The position numbers were made by a program, and so were the translations under genes. Below, one piece after another: positions 16,401 through 23,055 of a stretch of 64,000 nt of DNA (its first letter is position 1; every line of letters starts with the position of its first letter). This DNA comes from Flavobacterium laiguense (lineage in GTDB: Bacteria; Bacteroidota; Bacteroidia; Flavobacteriales; Flavobacteriaceae). The notes below the pieces were generated by a model. That model ran no database searches and was not told where the DNA came from. It worked only from the letters and a program-made list of their open reading frames with translations. The stretch spans positions 124,001-188,000 of the forward strand of contig NZ_QCZH01000004.1 in the NCBI RefSeq assembly GCF_003097655.1, read 5' to 3'.

Positions 16401-16604
16401 AGCGCAAAGGTAGAAAAAGAATTAAGACAAAAGTATTAAGATTAGGGAATTAAGTATTAAGATTTTTCGGAGCAGCCACATAAGTTTCCATTGAACAACA
16501 TTCGACACCGATTTCACAGATTCATACAGATTAATTTGTGAAATTTAACATAATAAGATTTTAAACTTCATCTAGTCTTAATTCTTAATACTCTTATCTT
16601 AATT
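16401..16604. repeat. Repetitive spacer between arfB and the riboswitch
   Basis: Copies of 'aagtattaagattagg/gaattaagtattaagat' near 16429-16462 face inverted copies 'cttaattcttaatactcttatcttaattc' near 16575-16604, with cacagattcatacagatt between. No gene is present. The inverted arms make it look like a small dispersed element. Confidence 0.5.
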
Positions 16605-17006
16605 CTAAAAATCAGGTCTTCTGCGATTTTTCTTCACCTCCGAAACGTTTTTCTTATCCTTAATCCTTTTTCGGATCACCGATTTTGGGATTTTAGTGGG
16701 TTTACGTTCTTTAGGGACATACAGTCCTTTTTTTATAATATCCAAAAAACGCTTGGTGACAATCTCTTTGTTTTTGAGTTGGCTTCGGTCTTCATCGCAA
16801 TTCAGAATCAATACCAAATCTGCTGTTAGTCTGTTTTGCAAATTGGTTTCCAAAAGCAGTTTTTCTTCCCCCGATAATGCTTGGGAACTAGACAAGTCAA
16901 AAGTCAACACTACTTTAGACGAAACTTTATTTACGTTTTGTCCGCCGGCACCACTGCTTCTAACTGCTTTATATTTTATCTCCGAGAGGATTGTTTGAAT
17001 TTCCAT
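16605..17006 (-). CDS. arfB: Alternative ribosome-rescue peptidyl-tRNA hydrolase ArfB
   Basis: Release-factor-like protein (133 residues) with the catalytic GGQ in SSGAGGQNVNKVSSKVVL near residues 17-34. It lacks a codon-recognition domain and ends in a basic tail (KKNVSEVKKNRRRPDF) that in ArfB (YaeJ) enters the empty mRNA channel of stalled ribosomes. It hydrolyses peptidyl-tRNA on non-stop complexes. The gene lies between the DUF4301 fusion gene and the riboswitch, with repeats on both sides, so it is probably transcribed alone. Confidence 0.93.
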   Translation of the reverse strand: MEIQTILSEIKYKAVRSSGAGGQNVNKVSSKVVLTFDLSSSQALSGEEKLLLETNLQNRLTADLVLILNCDEDRSQLKNKEIVTKRFLDIIKKGLYVPKERKPTKIPKSVIRKRIKDKKNVSEVKKNRRRPDF

Positions 17007-17048
17007 TTTATACCATTTATTAGTATGTTTTAGCCCGAAGACTTCTGG

Positions 17049-17129
17049 TATAATGCCGTTGTATATTTCATTTAGTCCTCCCGATAGCTATCGGAATTAT
17101 TGGGCAATTTGAAATAACTAACGGTATTA
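17049..17129. repeat. Imperfect inverted repeat enclosing a tcccgata-gc-tatcgga palindrome
   Basis: The arms (taatgccgttgtatatttca and the complement of gaaataactaacggtatta) pair with few mismatches and enclose the palindrome at 17079-17095. The right arm contains the stop codon of the kinase-DUF4301 gene, so the structure could also end that transcript. Confidence 0.5.
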
Positions 17130-19253
17130 TAATGGTTGATGAGCTTGTTTTAATAAATCATTTACGGTTTTCACCGGATTAAAAGTAAACAACGGAACCT
17201 CCACAAAAACCGTCAACCAATTGGCCATGGCACCATTCCATAATCCAGGCAATTCATATGCTTTTACATCAATACCGGCATTGTTTTTATGAACAATAAA
17301 ACCACTATTAGGATCAATGAATTGCTTTAAATCAAATTTCTCGTTTTGATAATTCTTCAATCCACAAACCAAGTCCACTGGATTAAAATGGGTTGCGCTG
17401 GATAAAATTTTCACTTGATCTCTATTCGTTAAATCAACTTGAGAGGCTTCTACAATTTGCAAAGAAACACTACCATCATTACCCTTTACCCAAAAAGGAC
17501 CTCCGCCAGGTTCGCCTTCGTTTTTCACCATTCCGCAAACTCGTATTGGCTTATTTAACATCTCTTTTAATGCATTGATTTGGTTATTCAGTTTGAATTT
17601 ATGAAAATCCATATTCATTTCAATATTCAATTGACTTCGAAGAAAAGCCAAAATTTCATTTATGCTTTCCGGATTCATTTCTTGGCTATCCAATACCCTC
17701 AAATAGTCAAAGATTTGATGTTGCAATTCTATCAAAATACCCGCCAAAGCTTTCTTATAAAAAGAAATCTGTTGAATGTTATTTTGAATCACATTGTCAA
17801 TATTCTTGATAAAAACAACATCCGCATCTATTGCATTTAGATTCTCAATCAAAGCGCCATGTCCTCCAGGTCTAAAAACCAACATTCCTTTTTCATTTCG
17901 GAAAGGTTTGTTTTCTGAATCTACGGCAATCGTGTCGGTTTCCTTTTTTTGATACGAATACGTTACGTTTATGGTTGAATTTGATTTTGCTTCAATTACA
18001 TCTTTTATCTTTTCAATAATTTCTTCAAATTGCTCTTGATGGTTTTCAGAAACCGTTAAATGCAAATGGGACTGATTATTTGAAGTTGCATAAAAAGCAC
18101 ATTCGTACAAATGCTCTTCAATAGGAGCCGCAATATGAGTCATGTATTTATGAAATGGAAGTATTCCTTTTGGCTTGTTGGCAAAATCGAAATATTCAGG
18201 AGACAAGAGCGTCTTTATAAAATAATAGTTTTTATAGTCCCGTTCCAAAGAATTAAAATCAGGATATATTTCTTTTAGCTTTTCATCTACCGCTTCAAAA
18301 AAGGCAAATTTATCCATCCCAACGATAAAAAGAGACAACTCTGTGTCTTTTTTTCTGTTGATATAGGCATTAATACTTTCATTTCCGAAATCAAATTCAT
18401 TCAAAAAAGTAATCAAAAATTTAAACATTCTGGAAGCAGCCCCAGAGGCCGGAACAAATTTCTTTAATTTTATTTTAGATTTATTAGCGTCAAAATAATT
18501 TGCTTTTTGTTCAAAATCAGTATCCGTTAACTTTAAGATTCCATGATTCAAAGTAGCTGGATTCACCAAAACACTTTTTAAAACCCCTTCATTAAAAATC
18601 CCAAGCTGGTCTTTTATATTTTTTAAAGGAATGCCATGTTCATAGATTTGCAAAAAATCGAGAGACGAAAATCCCATTTGCAAAGCCATGGTTAAATCCT
18701 CAATGATAGCAACCGCTTTTTTCAAACGGCTTTCTTTATCTCCTGAAATGGTTATGAATGGTTTTTTATTATCAATTAAAGATTGTTTAAAAACATCAAA
18801 AACGGATTCTCTACCCTTTGGACTATCCCTTAATCCATCGTCTTCCCAAGGCACATCAATATCGGTCAGGAAAAACAGATCGTATTGATGGGCACGAGCC
18901 GCTTTGTCTAATGATGGATCGCAAAAATCATAATACAACTCGGAAAAAACTTTGGTTACCAATAAATTAGTATCGCAAAAAAGATAGTTATTAGCTATTA
19001 ATACACTTTTATTTTCCAGTTTTGTTTGTCCATACGCTATAGGCAGCATATCATTTACATCACAAACACCACGACCACTATCTAATTTTTCTTGTAGATA
19101 ATCACGTGCGAACTCGGGAACCCAAACCGTTTTATAATACTCGGCGAGTTGTGTTGCCAATGTGGTTTTACCAGTAGATTCTGGACCAAATATGGCGATT
19201 TTTATAATTGGCGAAGCTCCAGATTTTGGGAGCTGTTGAAGATTTTCTTCCAT
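17127..19253 (-). CDS. NadR-like P-loop kinase fused to DUF4301
   Basis: Two-part protein of about 708 residues. The N-terminal part (about 1-190) resembles the ribosylnicotinamide-kinase domain of NadR: Walker A IAIFGPESTGKTTLATQL, VWVPEFARDYL, and FLTDIDVPWEDDGLRD. The rest is a DUF4301 domain (KKFVPASGAASRMFKFL, VFRPGGHGALIENLN), whose function is unknown but which looks nucleotidyl-transferase-like. The two are usually separate genes, as far as I recall; here the frame is open through MALQMGFSSLDFLQIYEHGI. I start at MEENLQQL (19253), which overlaps pnuC by 52 bases; the frame is open further upstream but lies in pnuC. Next to PnuC the kinase should trap an imported vitamin, probably thiamine. 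Confidence 0.8.
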   Translation of the reverse strand: MEENLQQLPKSGASPIIKIAIFGPESTGKTTLATQLAEYYKTVWVPEFARDYLQEKLDSGRGVCDVNDMLPIAYGQTKLENKSVLIANNYLFCDTNLLVTKVFSELYYDFCDPSLDKAARAHQYDLFFLTDIDVPWEDDGLRDSPKGRESVFDVFKQSLIDNKKPFITISGDKESRLKKAVAIIEDLTMALQMGFSSLDFLQIYEHGIPLKNIKDQLGIFNEGVLKSVLVNPATLNHGILKLTDTDFEQKANYFDANKSKIKLKKFVPASGAASRMFKFLITFLNEFDFGNESINAYINRKKDTELSLFIVGMDKFAFFEAVDEKLKEIYPDFNSLERDYKNYYFIKTLLSPEYFDFANKPKGILPFHKYMTHIAAPIEEHLYECAFYATSNNQSHLHLTVSENHQEQFEEIIEKIKDVIEAKSNSTINVTYSYQKKETDTIAVDSENKPFRNEKGMLVFRPGGHGALIENLNAIDADVVFIKNIDNVIQNNIQQISFYKKALAGILIELQHQIFDYLRVLDSQEMNPESINEILAFLRSQLNIEMNMDFHKFKLNNQINALKEMLNKPIRVCGMVKNEGEPGGGPFWVKGNDGSVSLQIVEASQVDLTNRDQVKILSSATHFNPVDLVCGLKNYQNEKFDLKQFIDPNSGFIVHKNNAGIDVKAYELPGLWNGAMANWLTVFVEVPLFTFNPVKTVNDLLKQAHQPL

Positions 19254-19837
19254 TCTAAATAGCCATAAACGGCAATAATTGTAAATACTAGGTATTGAAA
19301 ACTGGTAAAGGTATATCCTTTTGCAAAATAAAGCGGAATGGAAATCAAATCTCCAACAATCCAAAAGATCCAGTTTTCGATTTTTCTTTTGGCCATTAGC
19401 CACATTCCCACAAAAAACAACGCCGTCAAAAGGGTATCCACATACGAGTACCAGCTTGTAAATTTATCAAAATAAAGATACACCAAAATCACAAATACAA
19501 TAGTTAATGCAAAAATAACTATTGCCATAAATTTCTCTTTGCTGCTCATTATAGAAATAGGAAATTCATCGACGTCTCCTTTTTTACGTGTCCAATGATA
19601 CCAACCGTAAATACTCATAATAAAATAGTACACATTAATCATGGAATCTCCAAGTAAACTCCATTGCCAAAGCAAATAAGCGTAGATAAACGTACTGATT
19701 AACCCCGTTGGAAAAACCCAAATATTATCTTTCTTGGCAAACCAAACACTCCAAAGTCCAAAAAAAATGGCAATAAGTTCTAAGTACACTTCATGGATAG
19801 GATAACCTTTGTATTGGGCAAAAAAATAGTCGAACAT
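19202..19837 (-). CDS. PnuC-family vitamin transporter, probably thiamine (PnuT-like)
   Basis: Inner membrane transporter of 211 residues with about seven hydrophobic segments and the family signature around NIWVFPTGLISTFIYAYLLW and INVYYFIMSIYGWYHW. PnuC relatives carry nicotinamide riboside, riboflavin or thiamine without energy coupling, and depend on phosphorylation inside the cell. The kinase gene overlaps its end, and the TPP-riboswitch receptor is 3 kb downstream on the same strand, so thiamine is the likeliest cargo. Nicotinamide riboside remains possible because the kinase is NadR-like. The start codon lies two bases after the 40-bp repeat 19840-19879. Confidence 0.88.
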   Translation of the reverse strand: MFDYFFAQYKGYPIHEVYLELIAIFFGLWSVWFAKKDNIWVFPTGLISTFIYAYLLWQWSLLGDSMINVYYFIMSIYGWYHWTRKKGDVDEFPISIMSSKEKFMAIVIFALTIVFVILVYLYFDKFTSWYSYVDTLLTALFFVGMWLMAKRKIENWIFWIVGDLISIPLYFAKGYTFTSFQYLVFTIIAVYGYLEWKKIFNSSQNLELRQL

Positions 19838-19839
19838 TA

Positions 19840-19879
19840 GATTTTAGATTGTTGAATGATGATTAACGATTTTAGATTT
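19840..19879 (-). repeat. 40-bp dispersed repeat, copy 2 (GGGPS/pnuC junction)
   Basis: Exact reverse complement of 1165-1204. It encodes the end of the GGGP synthase (KSKIVNHHSTI and stop) and ends two bases before the pnuC ATG, the same arrangement as at thiH/thiF. Confidence 0.9.
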
Positions 19880-20620
19880 TTGCTCCTGATACTCAAAAAA
19901 ATTAGGATCATTCTCAAAAGCGGTTCCAATTACTACTAAATCGGCTCCTGCTTCATACGCTTTTTGAATACCTTGCAAATCTATAATTCCGCCGCCAACA
20001 ATTAGAGGGATCTCTATATTATTTGACACCTTTTCTATCATTTCAAAAGGAACGGCCTGTTTCGCACCACTTCCCGCTTCGAGATAAATGAGTTTGTGAC
20101 CTAGCATTTCCCCAGCTTGGGCAGTATGAGTCGCATAATCGCTATTATTTCTATCTAAAGGCTTTGTCTCGCTCACTCTGGAAACGGCAGTTTCATTACC
20201 GCTTTCGATTAAGATATAACCAGTGGAAATAATTTCGAGTTGCGTTTTCTTTAGAATCGGCACGGCATTTACCTGATGTTCTATCAAATAATCTGGATTA
20301 CGTCCGGATATTAGAGATAGAAACAAAATTGCATCAGCCTTTGCTGAAATTTGGGATGAATTTCCCGGAAAAAGAACGATTGGCAAAGCCCCCCGCCCCC
20401 TAAAGGGGAAGCTTTCTTTTAGACGAACAATTAATTCATCCAGAATGTTATTTTGAACATGGCTTCCGCCTATAAAAACATGGGTTGCAGGTGATTGATT
20501 TATTTTTTGAATTAAATACTCCAAGTTCTCCCAAACTATTTTATCGGGATCTAGAAGAATGGCGAGCAGTTTTCGGTTTTCAGCTTTCGCTTTAATGATA
20601 CTGTTGTAAATGTTTGTCAT
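19844..20620 (-). CDS. Geranylgeranylglyceryl/heptaprenylglyceryl phosphate synthase
   Basis: PcrB/GGGPS-type prenyltransferase that makes the ether bond between glycerol-1-phosphate and a polyprenyl diphosphate; such enzymes are common in Bacteroidota, where the product's use is unclear. The TIM-barrel signatures are LAILLDPDKI, THVFIGGSHV, SLISGRNPDYLI, YLEAGSGA and IPLIVGGGI. Two oddities come from repeats: an in-frame GC-rich palindrome gives SFPFRGRGALPIVLFPG, about nine residues more than expected before PIVLFPG, and the C-terminus KSKIVNHHSTI is read from the 40-bp repeat. Both lie where tolerance is plausible, so the enzyme is probably active. Confidence 0.92.
   Translation of the reverse strand: MTNIYNSIIKAKAENRKLLAILLDPDKIVWENLEYLIQKINQSPATHVFIGGSHVQNNILDELIVRLKESFPFRGRGALPIVLFPGNSSQISAKADAILFLSLISGRNPDYLIEHQVNAVPILKKTQLEIISTGYILIESGNETAVSRVSETKPLDRNNSDYATHTAQAGEMLGHKLIYLEAGSGAKQAVPFEMIEKVSNNIEIPLIVGGGIIDLQGIQKAYEAGADLVVIGTAFENDPNFFEYQEQKSKIVNHHSTI
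20388..20412. repeat. GC-rich palindromic repeat inside the GGGPS gene
   Basis: The text gccccccgccccctaaaggg followed by gaagc contains the hairpin cccct-aa-agggg and is far more GC-rich than its surroundings. It is read as part of SFPFRGRGAL. Its style matches the palindrome at 1131-1160 in thiH. Confidence 0.65.
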
Positions 20621-20686
20621 AGGCTATTTCACAGAGATTCGCTAAAAAGACACAAAGCTACACAAAGATTTAAAATTATTTTTCTA
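20621..20686. repeat. 'cacagagattcgctaaaaagacacaaag' spacer repeat
   Basis: Short spacer with the partly repeated words cacagagattcgc, gacacaaagctacacaaag, of a type common between Flavobacterium genes. No gene or clear terminator. Confidence 0.4.
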
Positions 20687-21343
20687 TTATTCAAAAGCGT
20701 AAACAAGAATAAAATTTTGTTCAAAACCTTTATCATCATTTGATTCAAATTCCTCAAAACAAACTTTAAAACCTCTGATTATGCCATCAAAGTGAAGTTC
20801 GGTTTTAGTTTGAGCATCATTCATTTCAAAAGTATTGACTTTGATATGGTCTTTGAAACTAATTCCTTTTTCGTTTCTAATTTTAAAAATAGCTTCTTTG
20901 GCACCCCAAATCACCGTTAATTTCCTGATGTATTCTGTTTTTTCATTTGTTATCAAATAAGAAAACTCAGTATCGGCAAATTTATCGGCGATGCGGATGA
21001 TTTTTTCCCGTTGCAATTCGATGTCAATCCCAACGACTTCATCACTTAGAATAATAGCCGAAAATTGATGCGAATGGGTAATCGAAATGTGTTTCCCATC
21101 ATGTAAATGCGGTTTTCCGAATTCGTCATAATACAAATCAAAATCAGTATAACCTGATTCCTGAAACAGTTTACGAACACTGAGGAAAGCGCGTTGGTGC
21201 ATTTCGGACTTCATGCCGTTTAATCGAATGGTATTGCTCTCATTAAGAACAACTGCATCGAAAAGCTCTTGAAAAGATTCGGTGATTTCCCAAACCAAGA
21301 TTTGAGTTGATGGATTAACGTTTATAGTTTTGTATAAAGGCAT
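20687..21343 (-). CDS. 4'-phosphopantetheinyl transferase (Sfp/AcpS superfamily)
   Basis: Transfers phosphopantetheine from CoA to a serine on carrier proteins. The two Mg/CoA motifs are visible: EVVGIDIEL near residue 107 and VIWGAKEAIFKI near 160. The monomeric two-domain Sfp form is indicated by the length (218 residues). I start at MPLYKTINV (21343); the frame is open 21 codons further up, but that part (LKSKVVNQKSKIS) is read from a dispersed repeat. It could serve fatty acid synthesis and also the accessory carrier protein at 12539-12769. Confidence 0.92.
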   Translation of the reverse strand: MPLYKTINVNPSTQILVWEITESFQELFDAVVLNESNTIRLNGMKSEMHQRAFLSVRKLFQESGYTDFDLYYDEFGKPHLHDGKHISITHSHQFSAIILSDEVVGIDIELQREKIIRIADKFADTEFSYLITNEKTEYIRKLTVIWGAKEAIFKIRNEKGISFKDHIKVNTFEMNDAQTKTELHFDGIIRGFKVCFEEFESNDDKGFEQNFILVYAFE

Positions 21344-21384
21344 GGAGATTTTTGATTTTTGATTAACGACTTTTGATTTCAGAT
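21344..21384 (-). repeat. Degenerate leader repeat upstream of the phosphopantetheinyl transferase
   Basis: On the minus strand, aaatcaaaagtcgttaatca and then aaaatcaaaaatct run to within two bases of the ATG. It resembles the 40-bp repeat at 1165 and 19840. A further relative, caaatcgttaatcctcaatc, lies at 21441-21460. Confidence 0.6.
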
Positions 21385-21497
21385 TACAGCACCGAATTGC
21401 ATTCAAAAAAACAAGTGTTTCATTTTAAGTCTATTAAAATCACAAATCGTTAATCCTCAATCTTAAATCTTAAATCACAAATCTATTATAAATTAGC

Positions 21498-21525
21498 TTT
21501 TTTCTAAAGTTATTACCTAAATTTG
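21498..21525 (+). promoter_or_regulatory. Probable ahcY promoter
   Basis: TAAATTTG at 21518-21525 fits the Bacteroidota -7 box TAnnTTTG and lies about 32 bases before the ahcY ATG. The upstream box is weak (ttttt near 21498). Confidence 0.5.
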
Positions 21526-21556
21526 CAGAAAATTTACAATTACAAATATACTATAA

Positions 21557-22873
21557 ATGAGTACAACGACTATGCCTTTTGTGGCTTTCAAAGTAAAAGA
21601 CATTTCTCTAGCTGCCTGGGGAAGAAAAGAAATTGAACTAGCTGAAGCTGAAATGCCAGGTTTAATGGCGCTTCGTGCAGAATATAAAAACGAACAACCT
21701 CTTGCTGGTGCTCGTATTGCTGGATGTTTGCACATGACGATTCAAACTGCCGTTTTGATCGAAACATTAATCGCTCTTGGTGCTGAAGTAACTTGGAGTT
21801 CTTGTAACATTTTCTCTACTCAAGATCAAGCTGCTGCTGCTATTGCTGCTGCTGGAATTCAAGTTTACGCTTGGAAAGGGTTGAACGAAGTGGATTTTGA
21901 CTGGTGTATTGAGCAAACATTATTCTTTGGTGAAGACAGAAAACCATTGAACATGATCCTTGATGACGGTGGAGATTTGACGAATATGGTTATTGACCGT
22001 TTCCCTGAATTGGTTGCTGGAATCAAAGGATTGTCTGAAGAAACCACTACTGGTGTTCACAGACTTTACGAAAGAGTAAAAGCCGGAACTTTACCAATGC
22101 CTGCAATTAACGTTAATGACTCGGTTACTAAATCGAAATTCGACAACAAATACGGTTGTAAAGAATCTGCAGTTGATGCGGTTCGTCGTGCAACTGACAT
22201 TATGTTGGCTGGAAAAAGAGTAATCGTTTGTGGGTACGGTGACGTAGGAAAAGGAACTGCTGCTTCTTTTAGAGGTGCCGGATCTATTGTAACGGTTACT
22301 GAAATTGACCCGATTTGTGCTTTACAAGCGGCTATGGACGGTTTTGAAGTTAAAAAATTAAACACAGTTGTTGCTAATGCTGATATCATCATTACCACTA
22401 CTGGAAATAAAGATATCGTTCTTGGAAGTCACTTTGAACAAATGAAAGATAAAACTATCGTTTGTAACATCGGACACTTTGACAACGAAATTGATATGGC
22501 TTGGTTGAACAAAAACCACGGTGCTTCAAAAATTGAAATCAAACCACAAGTTGACAAATACACTATCGCTGGAAAAGACATCCTTATCTTGGCTGAAGGT
22601 CGTTTGGTAAACTTAGGTTGTGCTACTGGTCACCCAAGTTTTGTAATGAGTAACTCCTTTACAAACCAAACTTTGGCTCAAATCGAATTGTGGAAAAACA
22701 GTGCGGCATACAACAATGACGTATATATGTTACCAAAACACTTGGATGAAAAAGTAGCGTTCTTACACCTTGCAAAATTAGGTGTTGAATTGGAAGTTTT
22801 ACGTGATGATCAAGCTGCCTACATTGGAGTTGAAGTTGATGGTCCATTCAAACCAGAATATTACAGATACTAA
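21557..22873 (+). CDS. ahcY: S-adenosylhomocysteine hydrolase
   Basis: Splits S-adenosylhomocysteine into adenosine and homocysteine with bound NAD, removing the product inhibitor of methyltransferases and feeding homocysteine to MetE. Clear family stretches are [20 protein letters not shown], the NAD loop [13 protein letters not shown] (written here [12 protein letters not shown], near residue 222), and the ending [10 protein letters not shown]. Full length at 438 residues. Codon use is of the highly expressed kind. A terminator follows at 22913-22942. Confidence 0.98.
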   Translation: MSTTTMPFVAFKVKDISLAAWGRKEIELAEAEMPGLMALRAEYKNEQPLAGARIAGCLHMTIQTAVLIETLIALGAEVTWSSCNIFSTQDQAAAAIAAAGIQVYAWKGLNEVDFDWCIEQTLFFGEDRKPLNMILDDGGDLTNMVIDRFPELVAGIKGLSEETTTGVHRLYERVKAGTLPMPAINVNDSVTKSKFDNKYGCKESAVDAVRRATDIMLAGKRVIVCGYGDVGKGTAASFRGAGSIVTVTEIDPICALQAAMDGFEVKKLNTVVANADIIITTTGNKDIVLGSHFEQMKDKTIVCNIGHFDNEIDMAWLNKNHGASKIEIKPQVDKYTIAGKDILILAEGRLVNLGCATGHPSFVMSNSFTNQTLAQIELWKNSAAYNNDVYMLPKHLDEKVAFLHLAKLGVELEVLRDDQAAYIGVEVDGPFKPEYYRY

Positions 22874-22912
22874 ATCTATTTTAGATTTCTGAATTTAGAT
22901 TTTAGATTTACG

Positions 22913-22942
22913 AAACCCTTACAGAGATGTGAGGGTTTTTTT
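22913..22942 (+). terminator. ahcY terminator
   Basis: The arms aaaccct and agggttt with a loop, followed by a run of T, 40 bases after the stop. The intervening text is 'tttagatttctgaatttaga'-type repeat. Confidence 0.8.
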
Positions 22943-23055
22943 TGTTTACTACCTCATTCTCTAGGTAATTATCTTAAAATTATACTCAAACTCTACAGGG
23001 AATTCATTAAATTAGAAGACTTTTATTTCAATAACTATCAAAAACACTTTTAGAT

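Noticed and set aside
19254..19403. 50-codon N-terminal extension of the kinase-DUF4301 frame
   Set aside because: It lies wholly inside pnuC in another frame, and the text before MEENLQQL is unlike the family.
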